Below are positions 25,775 to 35,483 of a stretch of 64,000 bases of DNA, one piece after another (position 1 is the stretch's first letter; each line of letters opens with the position of its first letter). The translations under genes were made by a program, and so were the position numbers. Location of the stretch: contig NZ_CP049834.1 in the NCBI RefSeq assembly GCF_019916085.1, positions 976,501-1,040,500 of the forward strand, written 5' to 3'. The DNA is from Aquirufa lenticrescens. GTDB lineage: Bacteria; Bacteroidota; Bacteroidia; Cytophagales; Spirosomataceae. The notes under the pieces were generated by a model, which was not told the DNA's origin, did not search any database, and saw only the letters and a program-made list of their open reading frames with translations.

Positions 25775-26962
25775 TTAGCTGAGTTCCTTGCTCTTGATTT
25801 TATGCAATAAAAACACAGCCACCAAAATAGGAAGCGAGAAAATCAGAAAGCGACCTGCCACGGACATCCCACTATCAGTCAGTAGGCCAAAGACGGTGGG
25901 TCCCAATATCGCCCCAAAACGGCCCGCTCCCATCGCTAAACCCACGCCTGTCGAACGGATTGCCGCAGGATAAATACGCGTCGCTGCCGGATAGAAACTA
26001 TTAAACCCACCTTGGACTAAAAAGCCGATGAAGAAGACTAAGGTGAGGTTTACTACATAATCGAGTTTTACATTACCGTAGAAGTTCATCAAGATAAAGG
26101 CCACGATAAAAAAGAGTGTCATCGTTTTCTTGATGCCTATTTTACTAATCGCTAACCCCATCACAAATACGCCCGTGAAAGCCCCAAAATTTAAGGTCAT
26201 TCCCACGTAGGTGGCGAGTTCGAAGGGCATGCCGGATTGTTTAGCGAGCGTAGGTACCCAGCTGATCAAAGTATACAAAGTTAAAAATCCGAAGAAAATG
26301 GCCGTCCAAAGTAAGAGCGTGGCGGTTCTGTATTCTGGAGTAAAGAGTTCTTTTATCTTCGTCTTACTGTGTTTCGATTCCGGCACGAATCCTGGGGATT
26401 CTGGCAAAAAGAAATAGACTAAGAGTAAAAGCGCAAACGAGAAAGCACTCGCGATCAAAAAGGTCGCGCGCCATCCTAAAAGCGGAAACACCCAGGCCAC
26501 CACAAAACCGGTCAAAATCGCTCCCAAAGGCCAACCTCCTTGCACAATCCCCACATTGAAATCGCGGGTTTTATCCGTGGAAAATTCGGAGGCAACCGTC
26601 GCTAAATTAGGGAGAATTCCTCCGATGCCTAAACCAGTAATGAATCTGAAAATCAGTAATGCATTTAATGATGGAGCAAAATAAACGAATAACATGCCCA
26701 GACTGATTAAGAACAAGGAGCCTAAAAACACCTTGCGCCTTCCCCATTGATCACCCAAGGGTGCAATTAGGAAACAGCCCGCCGTCATCCCCGCTAATCC
26801 TGCCGAAAAAACGTAACCTAATTCTGCGTTATTCAATCCCCACTCTTTCATGATGTGCTCACCTGCAAAGGAAACGAGCAAAACATCGATTCCGTCGTTG
26901 AAATTGAGCAAAAAGCAGAGGGAGACTACGCCTATTTGGAGCCAAGACATCGAGTTTTTCAT
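25775..26962 (-). CDS. MFS transporter (AAHS-like)
   Basis: A 395-residue transporter with 12 predicted membrane segments. The MFS signature DQWGRRKVFLGSLFLI lies in the loop between helices 2 and 3, and ITGLGIGGILPNLATVASE in helix 4 is like that of the aromatic acid:proton symporter family. The substrate is unknown. It is the last gene of a three-gene operon; its start overlaps the dehydrogenase stop by 4 nt (ATGA). Confidence 0.88.
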   Translation of the reverse strand: MKNSMSWLQIGVVSLCFLLNFNDGIDVLLVSFAGEHIMKEWGLNNAELGYVFSAGLAGMTAGCFLIAPLGDQWGRRKVFLGSLFLISLGMLFVYFAPSLNALLIFRFITGLGIGGILPNLATVASEFSTDKTRDFNVGIVQGGWPLGAILTGFVVAWVFPLLGWRATFLIASAFSFALLLLVYFFLPESPGFVPESKHSKTKIKELFTPEYRTATLLLWTAIFFGFLTLYTLISWVPTLAKQSGMPFELATYVGMTLNFGAFTGVFVMGLAISKIGIKKTMTLFFIVAFILMNFYGNVKLDYVVNLTLVFFIGFLVQGGFNSFYPAATRIYPAAIRSTGVGLAMGAGRFGAILGPTVFGLLTDSGMSVAGRFLIFSLPILVAVFLLHKIKSKELS

Positions 26963-27927
26963 ACGATTTGAACGACTATTTTTCCCGGATGTCCGTCAGT
27001 AGCCGCTTGTAAACCGGCCTGAACTTCCGCTAAAGGAATGTATTTTGAAATGATTTTATGCGGTTGAATTTTTCCGTCTTTAATCAGTTGGATAACTTCT
27101 TGAAAATCGGATGGATGATCGTAAATCAAAGATCCTTGGATCGAAATACCGCGGCGAACTAAATCCAAGGGGGTAAAGCTAGCCTGCTTTTCAGATAAGC
27201 CTAGTAGAATCACATTGGCACCGCGCGGAGCATCAGCAATAAGCTGTGTAGTAGCAGCCGCAGAACCGGTGCATTCGAAAATCACGCGGATGTCTTGGGA
27301 TTTCCAATCATCTTTTAGTGCCCCGAATTCATACGCTTTCTCCTGCAAAACAGGATTCAAATCAGTCGCATAAACTTTCAAGCCATGTTCCACCGCAAGG
27401 TGCGTAATTAACATTCCGATGGCTCCGAGGCCTAGGACGTAGATGGCATCGCCTTTGGTTAGTGATGCCTTTTTTAATGCGTTGTAAGCAACAGCCGTGG
27501 GTTCGATGGTAACGGCATCCTGTGCGGAAATGGAATCCGGGAGTTTATGGGCGAAATCAGCCGGAATCAGCACGTATTCCGCGAAACAACCAGGGGCGTT
27601 AAGGCCTATGGTGCGTTTATTCGGGCAAACTGTGGCTTGACCACGCGCACAATAAGTACAATTTCCGCACGGGGCATTGGGATCTACCACCACTCTTTCA
27701 CCTGGTTCGCGATTCACTCCTTCACCTAGGGCGTCGATATAGCCCCAGCCCTCATGGCCGATGATGGTGGGTTCAGGCAACGGACGATGGCCACCAAAAT
27801 AATGCACATCAGATCCGCAAATACCCACTTCCTGCAAGCGAATACGCAACTGGCCGGGACCTGGATTTGGGATAGGATGATCGCCTAGTTCGATTTGCAA
27901 AGGTTTTACGAGAACGGCCGCTTTCAT
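26959..27927 (-). CDS. Zinc-dependent alcohol dehydrogenase (sorbitol/threonine dehydrogenase-like)
   Basis: A 322-residue medium-chain dehydrogenase. The catalytic zinc site is at VGICGSDVHYFGG and TIIGHEGWG; the structural zinc loop has the four cysteines in PNAPCGNCTYCARGQATVCPN; the Rossmann motif is IYVLGLGAIGMLITHLAVE. It oxidises a polyol or sugar alcohol with NAD(P). It sits between the VOC protein and the MFS carrier, so the operon probably handles a sugar or sugar acid; the identity is open. The length is slightly short for the family but all domains are complete. Confidence 0.88.
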   Translation of the reverse strand: MKAAVLVKPLQIELGDHPIPNPGPGQLRIRLQEVGICGSDVHYFGGHRPLPEPTIIGHEGWGYIDALGEGVNREPGERVVVDPNAPCGNCTYCARGQATVCPNKRTIGLNAPGCFAEYVLIPADFAHKLPDSISAQDAVTIEPTAVAYNALKKASLTKGDAIYVLGLGAIGMLITHLAVEHGLKVYATDLNPVLQEKAYEFGALKDDWKSQDIRVIFECTGSAAATTQLIADAPRGANVILLGLSEKQASFTPLDLVRRGISIQGSLIYDHPSDFQEVIQLIKDGKIQPHKIISKYIPLAEVQAGLQAATDGHPGKIVVQIV

Positions 27928-28340
27928 TACAGTATCTGATTGAATTCGATGATCTCGCCGTTCGGGCCTTTGACATTAAAGAAACGTGTTCCGTTTTTCC
28001 AAAAAGCCAAAAACGTAGGTTCCTTTTCTAAAATCTCAAATCCAGCCTGCTTTAAGGCTTCGAAGGCATAATCCACATCCTCCACGTCGATCGCAAAATG
28101 GTCGATGTGACCGACTTTGCGCTGTTTGATTTCGGCTAATTGCTTTTCCGGCATTTGGTATAACTCCACGATGACCTCGTGATTTTTCATCATTACGCAA
28201 GTCCCAAAACCGCCGTCAAACTCAAAGGGCGATTCCATCACGTTCTCGAAACCAAGACGTTCATAGAAAGGAATCGAGACTTCCATGTTATGTACGGGAA
28301 TCCCGATGTGTTGGATTTTATGGATAAAGTTGATTTTCAT
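27927..28340 (-). CDS. VOC (glyoxalase-like) family protein
   Basis: A 137-residue vicinal-oxygen-chelate protein. The start used is the ATG at 28340 (MKINFIHKIQHIGIPVHNME). The metal ligands expected of the fold are visible: HIGIPV at the N-terminus, VIVELYQ, IDHFAIDV and the final GEIIEFNQ. The function (epimerase, lyase or isomerase) cannot be told from sequence. It is the first gene of the operon and divergent from tetR; its stop overlaps the dehydrogenase start by 1 nt. Confidence 0.8.
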   Translation of the reverse strand: MKINFIHKIQHIGIPVHNMEVSIPFYERLGFENVMESPFEFDGGFGTCVMMKNHEVIVELYQMPEKQLAEIKQRKVGHIDHFAIDVEDVDYAFEALKQAGFEILEKEPTFLAFWKNGTRFFNVKGPNGEIIEFNQIL

Positions 28341-28380
28341 AGCTCTTTGGATTTGATGCAATTTAAAACTTTTTGAAAAC

Positions 28381-28418
28381 TTAACACTGTTAATTAAATT
28401 TACGGTGTAATTTTACAC
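28381..28418. promoter_or_regulatory. Two palindromes in the VOC-tetR divergent gap (candidate operators)
   Basis: TTAACA-C-TGTTAA (28381-28393) and GTGTAA-TT-TTACAC (28405-28418) are both perfect inverted repeats, the second ending 2 nt before the tetR start codon. TetR regulators usually bind such palindromes in their own promoter. Which genes are repressed (efflux operon, MFS operon or both) is open. Confidence 0.55.
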
Positions 28419-28420
28419 TA

Positions 28421-29038
28421 ATGGGAATAGTCGCAAGAAAAGAGAAACAAAAACAGGAGATTCGATCCTTGATTCTAGAGGAATCGATGAAATTGTTCGT
28501 GGAAGAGGGCTTCAGTAAGGTATCCGTCCGGAAGATTGCTGAACGCATACAATATAGCCCCACGACGCTTTACCTGTATTTTAAAGATAAAAACGAGATC
28601 TTGTTTTATTGCTGTGAGTCAGGATTTAAGAAGATGGTGGAGCAGAATATCGCTTTAGGTTTGATCAGCGATCCTATCGAACGCTTGCACCAGATGGGCG
28701 TGAATTATCTGAATTTTGGCCTAGAATACCCAGAATATTATGATTTAATGTTCATTCAAGAGGCTCCTATGTCCGCCTTAATCGATATGGGCGCAGGCTG
28801 GTCAAGCGGCGATCAGGCGCTTGAGGCCTTGAAAATGATCGTGCAAGATGCGATGGACAAAGGATTAATTGTCCCTGCCAAAGTGGAAACGGTGGCGATG
28901 GCGGTTTGGAGCATGGTGCACGGCCTGGTTTCCCTCGCGATTCGCCAGCGATTAGACAAATTAGTAGCGGCGGAAGAAGTCGAAAATACGATGCATGAGT
29001 CGCTGGATTGGTTATTGAAAACGATGAAAAAAGCCTAA
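28421..29038 (+). CDS. TetR/AcrR family transcriptional regulator
   Basis: A 205-residue repressor. The N-terminal helix-turn-helix is clear (FSKVSVRKIAERIQYSPTTL followed by YLYFKDKNEILFYC, residues about 30-65); the C-terminal domain (ligand and dimer part) is TetR_C-like. It is the first gene of a five-gene run with tolC, MFP, RND and a lactonase, with 1-4 nt gaps or overlaps, so it probably represses this efflux operon. Confidence 0.92.
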   Translation: MGIVARKEKQKQEIRSLILEESMKLFVEEGFSKVSVRKIAERIQYSPTTLYLYFKDKNEILFYCCESGFKKMVEQNIALGLISDPIERLHQMGVNYLNFGLEYPEYYDLMFIQEAPMSALIDMGAGWSSGDQALEALKMIVQDAMDKGLIVPAKVETVAMAVWSMVHGLVSLAIRQRLDKLVAAEEVENTMHESLDWLLKTMKKA

Positions 29039-29039
29039 C

Positions 29040-30362
29040 ATGAAATATTTATTACTCCTTTTTGCGTTGCCGTTATTCGGCCAAAAGTCCGTCCTCGACG
29101 AATACGTCGCCACGGCTTTTCAACAAAACATCATGCTGCAACAGAAATCCATCCAGGTGGAAAAGGCGATGATTGCTTTGAAAACGGCGCAAAGCCTCTA
29201 CCAACCGAGCGTCGCTTTCCAAGGCGGTTACCAAAGTGGCGAGGGTGGTCGAAGCATCGCTTTCCCGGTGGGCGATTTATTGAATCCGGTCTATTCGACG
29301 CTGAATGCATTAACGAAAAGCACCGCTTTTCCGCAGATTGCAAACGTGGAAACGAATTTCTTCCCACGCGACTTCTACGACGTGAAAGTGCAAACTACGA
29401 TGCCACTGTATAACAAAGACATCAGCTATAACAAGCAAATCCAAGAGCAAACGGTCAGCCTACAACGCGAAGATGTTTCCCTATACAAGCGTGAATTAGT
29501 CAAGCAAATTAAGACGGCTTATTATAATTATTTGCTCAGCTTAGGTTTAGTAAAAGTCTATGAAAACAGCCTAAATTTAGCGTTAGAGGGCAAAAAGGTA
29601 AACGAAAAGCTGTTAGCAAACGGCAAAGGATTACCCGCCTATCTATTGCGATCAGATAGTGAAATCGCCACCATCCAAGCACAAATCGCGGATGCGGTGA
29701 AGCAAGAACAGGCGGCTCAATACTATTTCAATTTCTTGTTGAACCGAGAATTACGCGCTGAAATACGCATTGATTTCGAGGTTGAGAAAGCGGTGGCAGG
29801 TGTTTACTCGGTGGTGCCCGGCGTTCGTGAGGAATTATCGCTTCTTTCGAAATCAATCAACATTCAGGAGACCGTTTTGAAAATGAACGAGTCCTTTTAC
29901 CTACCTAAGTTAAATGGTTTTGTGAATCTAGGATCTCAGTCAACGTTAAATAACATTAGCTCAAAGAGTGGCTATTATTTCTTTGGCCTACAAATGGACA
30001 TTCCGATCTTCTCCGGGAAACGTAACTTGTACAAGGTGAAACAGACGCAATTAGATATCGCCTCCGCGAAAAATGCGTTGGATCTGAGTACGAAACAGTT
30101 TAATATGGCGACCGAAATCGCTCAGAAGAACGTACAATCTTCGATCGTTAGCTTTCAGGCCTCCACGAAATCCTACGAGGCGGCCGCCGCTTATTTACGC
30201 CTCATCGAAAAGGGCTATAAAGAGGGCGTGAGCACGTATTTAGAAACAGTGGACGCCAGAAATCAATGGATGAACGCCCAAATCAACTACCAATTAAAAC
30301 AATTCAACGTATTAATCGCCGCTGCCGCTTACGAGCGCGAAGCCGCTAGCTACCCACTCTAA
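29040..30362 (+). CDS. TolC-family outer-membrane efflux protein
   Basis: A 440-residue outer-membrane channel with a short signal peptide (MKYLLLLFALPLFGQKSVLD). Two OEP repeats are visible, each with long helices (e.g. QIQEQTVSLQREDVSLYKRE and TQLDIASAKNALDLSTKQFN). It connects the RND pump to the exterior. It starts 1 nt after tetR and its stop overlaps the adaptor start by 1 nt (TAATG). Confidence 0.9.
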   Translation: MKYLLLLFALPLFGQKSVLDEYVATAFQQNIMLQQKSIQVEKAMIALKTAQSLYQPSVAFQGGYQSGEGGRSIAFPVGDLLNPVYSTLNALTKSTAFPQIANVETNFFPRDFYDVKVQTTMPLYNKDISYNKQIQEQTVSLQREDVSLYKRELVKQIKTAYYNYLLSLGLVKVYENSLNLALEGKKVNEKLLANGKGLPAYLLRSDSEIATIQAQIADAVKQEQAAQYYFNFLLNRELRAEIRIDFEVEKAVAGVYSVVPGVREELSLLSKSINIQETVLKMNESFYLPKLNGFVNLGSQSTLNNISSKSGYYFFGLQMDIPIFSGKRNLYKVKQTQLDIASAKNALDLSTKQFNMATEIAQKNVQSSIVSFQASTKSYEAAAAYLRLIEKGYKEGVSTYLETVDARNQWMNAQINYQLKQFNVLIAAAAYEREAASYPL

Positions 30363-31402
30363 TGAAAAAGATCTGCCTACTTATTTCCCTTATCACGGTA
30401 TTTTCCGCTTGCTCTTCGAAGAAGAAAGAAGTGGCTGTGGTGACCAACGATGTCATTCCAGTTTCCGTGATTTCCTTGCAACAAGAATCTATCACCCGCC
30501 CCATCCAGGCTTCTGGCGTCTTCACGACGGAAGATGAGACCTATTTAGGTTTCAAAATAGGCGGCGTGATTCAGCACGTGTTTGTCAAAGAAGGCGATGC
30601 TGTAAAAGCGGGTCAACTAATCGCCAGCCTAAACCTGACCGAAATCAAGGCGCAGGTGCAGCAAGCCCAAATCATGCTCGAAAAAGCGCAACGCGATCAC
30701 GCGAGAGCGAAGAACTTGTACCGCGATAGCGTGGCGACTTTGGAGCAATTCCAAAATGCCAAAACGGGCCTCGAAATCGCACAACAAGCCTATAATGCGG
30801 GTGCGTTTAACCAGAGTTATGCCGAAATCAGAGCCGTAAAATCGGGTTTTGTGTTGAAGAAATTAGCGAATGATGGCCAGGTCGTGGGACCCGGAACACC
30901 AGTCGTTTTATTGAACGGAGCAAACAAGGGTAATTGGGTGTTGAAAGTGGGTTTGAGCGACCGCGACTGGGCGGCGACGCAGGCGGGAGATCCGGCGGAG
31001 ATTACGCTGGATGCGGCTGAAGGAAAGACTTTTAACGCGTCTGTTTTAGCCAAATCCGAGGGAGTGGATCCGGTGACGGGGACGCTTTGGGTTAGTTTAC
31101 GCATCAGTGGTGCGCCGACAGCGCAGCTGGCGGCGGGGCTTTTTGGGAAAGCGAAAATTCGTCCGCGGAAACAGATTAAATCCTGGGTGATTCCATACGA
31201 TGCGATTTTGGATGGAAATGCGACGGAGGGTTATGTGTTCATCACGAAAGACGGTAAAACCGCAGAGAAAGTGAAGATCCAGATCTCGAGTATTGACCAC
31301 GGGAAGGTATTTGTTTCTGCAGGTTTGGAAGATGCAAAATCACTCATCACGAGCGGAAATGCCTATTTAGACGCAGGTTCAGCCATTAAAATCGTCCGCT
31401 AA
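30362..31402 (+). CDS. RND efflux periplasmic adaptor (MFP), lipoprotein
   Basis: A 346-residue membrane fusion protein with a lipobox (LISLITVFSACSSKKKE, Cys16). The lipoyl/barrel-sandwich motif is KIGGVIQHVFVKEGDAVKAG, and the helical hairpin (QAQIMLEKAQRDHARAKNLY) follows. It bridges the RND permease and TolC. The start overlaps the tolC stop by 1 nt; the RND gene follows by 2 nt. Confidence 0.9.
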   Translation: MKKICLLISLITVFSACSSKKKEVAVVTNDVIPVSVISLQQESITRPIQASGVFTTEDETYLGFKIGGVIQHVFVKEGDAVKAGQLIASLNLTEIKAQVQQAQIMLEKAQRDHARAKNLYRDSVATLEQFQNAKTGLEIAQQAYNAGAFNQSYAEIRAVKSGFVLKKLANDGQVVGPGTPVVLLNGANKGNWVLKVGLSDRDWAATQAGDPAEITLDAAEGKTFNASVLAKSEGVDPVTGTLWVSLRISGAPTAQLAAGLFGKAKIRPRKQIKSWVIPYDAILDGNATEGYVFITKDGKTAEKVKIQISSIDHGKVFVSAGLEDAKSLITSGNAYLDAGSAIKIVR

Positions 31403-31404
31403 TT

Positions 31405-34400
31405 ATGAAGATAGCTAACTACGCGGTAAAGAATTACCAATTTACGCTCACGATGTTTTTGATGGTCGTGGTCGTGGGGATTGTCACGATTATGACGATG
31501 CCCCGGGCAGAAGATCCGGATATGAATGCCCCTCAATTCCCTATTATCGCTGTTTACCCGGGAACGAGTCCGGACGATATGGAGGAGCTGGTGGTGAAGC
31601 CGGTCGAGAAAAGATTATACGAACTGGAAAATGTACGCAAGATCAACACGACGATTAGTGATGGCCTAGCGGTTTTCGCGGTCTATTATAAATACGGCGT
31701 GAACGTGGACGAGAAATACTCCGAGGTTGTTCGCGAATTGAACAGTATCAAGGGGGAATTACCTAAAGAGGTCATCAAACTCGAGGCTCAAAAAGCCACT
31801 CCATCGGGCACGAACGTGTTGCAGATGGCGCTGATTTCGAACAATGCGTCTCTGGACCAACTGAAAATCACGGCTGAACGTCTTCAAGAGGATCTGGAGA
31901 AAGTCACTGCCTTGAAGAAAGTGACGATTTCTGGCTTGCCAGAATCACAAGTGAAGATCGATTTGAACATCGAAAAGATGGCCCAAATGCAGGTCTCGCC
32001 AGAACGTGTTTTACAAGCAATCCAAAGCGAAATCGCGAACATTCCCGGCGGAAGTATCGTGGAAAATTCGAAGTCCTTTAATATCCTCACGTCCGGTAAT
32101 TACCAGAACATTGAGGAGATTAAAAACACGATTGTGTTCTCGTATCAAGGGAAAAACGTGCTGTTAACGGATGTGGCCAAAGTCTATTTTGACTACGCCC
32201 CCGAAAATCACATCACCCGCTTGAACCAAAATCGCTGCCTATTCGTGACGGCCGCCCAAAAATCCGGCGAAAACATCGCGAAAACCCAGGCCGCTTACGA
32301 ACCGGTGATCGCCCAATTCAAGAAAACCTTACCGAAGAACATCGACTTAGTCGTGAATTTCGACCAAGCCGAAAACGTCAACACCCGCCTCAGTGGCCTA
32401 TTGAAAGACTTTATTATCGCCATTTTATTAGTGGCATTAACATTATTGCCGCTCGGTTTACGCGCCGCTTCCATCGTGATGATTTCGATCCCGCTATCCT
32501 TAGCGATCGGAATTATCCTCTTGAACATCATGGGCTACAGCCTGAACCAGCTGAGTATTGTGGGTTTAGTCGTTGCACTGGGACTTCTAGTGGATGACAG
32601 CATCGTGGTGGTGGAGAATATTGAGCGCTGGATGCGCGAGGGACACAGCCGATTAGACGCAACTTTAAAGGCAACGAATCAGATAGGAATGGCGGTTTTG
32701 GGTTGCACGGTGACCTTGATTATTGCCTTTTTACCTTTGGTATTTTTACCGGAAGCGTCTGGCGAATTCATCCGCAGTCTTCCGATGGCGGTGATTTTCT
32801 GTATCGTTGCTTCATTGGTCGTTTCGTTGACGGTAGTTCCGTTTTTATCGAGCCGCATTCTGAAATCCCATCAGGGAAATCCAGAAGGAAATTTATTCAT
32901 GCGGGTGTTGAAAAAGCTGATTTCGGGGTCTTATTCTCGTTTGCTAGATTGGGCAATTATTCGTCCTAAAACGACTTTGCTGATCGCCCTTGTCATCTTT
33001 GTGGCTTCGTTGCGACTCTTCCCAGTCGTAGGATTTAGCCTTTTCCCGGCGTCGGAAAAACCACAGTTTATGGTCAATATTTTCAGCCCCTTGCAGTCGA
33101 ATATGGCCTACACGGATTCGGTTTCCAAACTGATCGAAAGCGATCTGCGCAAGCTGCCCGAGGTAAAATATGTCTCTGCAAACGTGGGCAAAGGAAATCC
33201 ACGTATCTATTATAATGCGATTCCTTTGAATGACAGAACCGATTACGGAAACTTGTTCGTCCAACTGCAGGATGACTTAGGTGCTGACGAGAAAATCAAC
33301 CTAATCGAGAAATTACGCACGAAATACACGAACTATCCTGCCGCGACCATCGAGGTGAAAAACTTCGAGCAAGGGCCGCCGGTTGTGGCCCCTGTGGAGG
33401 TCCGTATTTTAGGGGATAACGTAGATACGTTGCGCCAAATCGCCAGCCGCGTCGAAACAATGCTAAAGAATACGAAAGGCACGATATACGTGAAAAACCC
33501 GTTGAAAAACCTGAAATCGGACATCAAATTCGATATCAACAAGGAAAAAGCCAGCATGCTAGGGATTCCTACGGTGAGCATCGACCGGATGATTCGCTTG
33601 GTGGTGGCCGGTTTTGATTTGGGCAAAATGACGGACAAAGAGGGTAAGGAATATGCGATTGTGGTTTCGAAGCCGCATCCAAAACACCCGAGTCTGGAGG
33701 TATTCGATAACCTGTATGTGAATAATGTGCAGGGAACGGCAATTCCGCTAAGTCAGGTGGCTTCGGTCAGATTGCAAACTTCCCCCGTCAGCATTAGTCA
33801 CTTGAATAAGAATCGTTTGGTGTCTGTGAGTTCATTTGTGGAGAAAGGATTTTTGAACAACGAGGTGATCGCGGAGACTGAAAAGAGTCTCGCGAAGATC
33901 GCCTTGCCTGCTGGATACCACTTCGAAATGGGTGGTGAAGTGGAGAGTAAAAACGAGAGTTTCAGTGGTTTTGGGACGATCATATTAGTGACGATCTTCT
34001 TCTTTGTCGCAGTGTTAATTCTCGAGTTTGGAACGTTCAAGAGTACCTTGATTGTACTTTCTGTGATTCCATTAGGAATCGTGGGAGCCCTTTTAGCGCT
34101 GTGGTTTACGGGAACCCCGCTTTCCTTTGTGGCGACGGTGGGACTAATTGCTCTCGCCGGTATTGAGGTGAAAAATACCATCTTGTTGGTGGATTTCACG
34201 AACCAGCTACGCGCAGAAGGTATGCCGATGGAACAAGCCATCCGCGAGGCCGGCGAAGTGCGTTTCTTACCGATTATTTTAACTACGTTAACGGCGATCG
34301 GCGGTCTAATTCCCATCGCCATTTCCACGAATCCCCTTATTTCACCACTCGCGATCGTGATGATCGGTGGACTGATTAGCTCCACCCTCCTCTCCCGCAT

Positions 34401-34443
34401 CGTGACCCCGGTAGTTTACAAATTAATCCCTCCAGCGATATGA
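31405..34443 (+). CDS. RND efflux transporter permease (HAE/HMM-like)
   Basis: A 1012-residue, 12-helix permease of usual size. Helix 1 (MFLMVVVVGIVTIMTMPRAE), the porter domain PGTSPDDMEELVVKPVEKRL, and helix 4 with VALGLLVDDSIVVVENIERW (the two acidic residues of proton relay) are visible, with a matching second half (GLIALAGIEVKNTILLVDFT). Substrate is unknown. It lies in the tetR-tolC-MFP-RND operon. Confidence 0.95.
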   Translation: MKIANYAVKNYQFTLTMFLMVVVVGIVTIMTMPRAEDPDMNAPQFPIIAVYPGTSPDDMEELVVKPVEKRLYELENVRKINTTISDGLAVFAVYYKYGVNVDEKYSEVVRELNSIKGELPKEVIKLEAQKATPSGTNVLQMALISNNASLDQLKITAERLQEDLEKVTALKKVTISGLPESQVKIDLNIEKMAQMQVSPERVLQAIQSEIANIPGGSIVENSKSFNILTSGNYQNIEEIKNTIVFSYQGKNVLLTDVAKVYFDYAPENHITRLNQNRCLFVTAAQKSGENIAKTQAAYEPVIAQFKKTLPKNIDLVVNFDQAENVNTRLSGLLKDFIIAILLVALTLLPLGLRAASIVMISIPLSLAIGIILLNIMGYSLNQLSIVGLVVALGLLVDDSIVVVENIERWMREGHSRLDATLKATNQIGMAVLGCTVTLIIAFLPLVFLPEASGEFIRSLPMAVIFCIVASLVVSLTVVPFLSSRILKSHQGNPEGNLFMRVLKKLISGSYSRLLDWAIIRPKTTLLIALVIFVASLRLFPVVGFSLFPASEKPQFMVNIFSPLQSNMAYTDSVSKLIESDLRKLPEVKYVSANVGKGNPRIYYNAIPLNDRTDYGNLFVQLQDDLGADEKINLIEKLRTKYTNYPAATIEVKNFEQGPPVVAPVEVRILGDNVDTLRQIASRVETMLKNTKGTIYVKNPLKNLKSDIKFDINKEKASMLGIPTVSIDRMIRLVVAGFDLGKMTDKEGKEYAIVVSKPHPKHPSLEVFDNLYVNNVQGTAIPLSQVASVRLQTSPVSISHLNKNRLVSVSSFVEKGFLNNEVIAETEKSLAKIALPAGYHFEMGGEVESKNESFSGFGTIILVTIFFFVAVLILEFGTFKSTLIVLSVIPLGIVGALLALWFTGTPLSFVATVGLIALAGIEVKNTILLVDFTNQLRAEGMPMEQAIREAGEVRFLPIILTTLTAIGGLIPIAISTNPLISPLAIVMIGGLISSTLLSRIVTPVVYKLIPPAI

Positions 34444-35483
34444 CTTTGAGCACGATTTTGCTGCTTCCGCAACTGATTATAGGTTCGTATACGTCCAAAG
34501 GTAATCCCGGCATCGAGGTGTTCAATTGGGATGCGAAGACAGGAGCAGCCACAAAATCCTATTCCCTAACCGTACCTCAGGCTTCCTACCAAGCCATTTC
34601 GGGGGATTACCTTTTTTCTGTCTCAGAAGAGGGCGACGGCAAGGCGAGCGTTTCCTCTTTCCAAATGCGCAACGGAAAATACGAGGCCATCAATACCGAA
34701 TTTAGTCTGAAGGGCGACCACCCCTGCCATCTGACCTACCGGGAAAAATCGAAGACGATTTACACAGCGAACTATACAGGCGGAAGTGTGAGCGTGTTTC
34801 AAACGGCAAATGGCAGACTGAAGCCATTAGCCCAATACATCGCTTACACAGGTTCCAGCGTTAATAAGGACCGCCAAAACAGCGCCCACGCCCACATGGT
34901 CGCTCTTTCTCCTGATCAAAATACGTTATTTGTGACGGATTTGGGCTCGGATAAGATCTATGCGCATGCGATTTTAGCGGATGGACGCCTCGCGGAGGGT
35001 CGCGCAGAAATCGCCCTCACCTCCGGCAACGGACCTCGCCACATTCGTTTCAATGCGAAAGGCGATCGTGCTTATTTATTGAACGAGTTGAGTTCGGATG
35101 TGGATGTGTTTGCCGTGAAAGGCTCGCAATTGAATAAAATCCAAAGCATTCCCGCTGACACATCGGCCACAAAAGTGAAAGGCTCCGCAGACATCCATAT
35201 TTCGCCGAACGGCAAATGGCTGATGTCCTCTAACCGAATCTCAAGCAATCAAGTCGTGGTATTTAAGATTGAAGCAGACGGACAATTAACACGTGTATTT
35301 CACCAAAACGTAGCCAAAATCCCCCGCAATTTCACCTTCGATCCATCAGGCAATTTTGTGTTAGTAGCGAGTCAAGAGGAAGACCGCGTGCAGGTGTTTC
35401 ACTTCGACGACAAAACTGGATCACTAAAAGACAGCCACCAAGATATTTTGGCCAAATCCCCCGTTAGCTTGCTAATTCGCTAA
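34440..35483 (+). CDS. Lactonase family beta-propeller protein (6-phosphogluconolactonase-like)
   Basis: A 347-residue seven-bladed propeller of the YbhE/Pgl family. Signatures: QNSAHAHMVALSPDQNTLFV, GNGPRHIRFNAKGDRAYLLN, KGSADIHISPNGKWLMSSNR, PRNFTFDPSGNFVLVASQEE. The N-terminus (MTLSTILLLPQLIIGSYTSK) is weakly hydrophobic, so export is uncertain. Its ATG overlaps the RND stop by 4 nt, so it is the last efflux operon gene. Its 3' end overlaps the convergent PLP-enzyme gene by 20 nt. Confidence 0.85.
   Translation: MTLSTILLLPQLIIGSYTSKGNPGIEVFNWDAKTGAATKSYSLTVPQASYQAISGDYLFSVSEEGDGKASVSSFQMRNGKYEAINTEFSLKGDHPCHLTYREKSKTIYTANYTGGSVSVFQTANGRLKPLAQYIAYTGSSVNKDRQNSAHAHMVALSPDQNTLFVTDLGSDKIYAHAILADGRLAEGRAEIALTSGNGPRHIRFNAKGDRAYLLNELSSDVDVFAVKGSQLNKIQSIPADTSATKVKGSADIHISPNGKWLMSSNRISSNQVVVFKIEADGQLTRVFHQNVAKIPRNFTFDPSGNFVLVASQEEDRVQVFHFDDKTGSLKDSHQDILAKSPVSLLIR

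Noticed and set aside
33798-34400. 200-codon minus-strand frame opposite the RND permease
   Set aside because: Antisense to a conserved transporter gene; composition reflects the complementary codons only.
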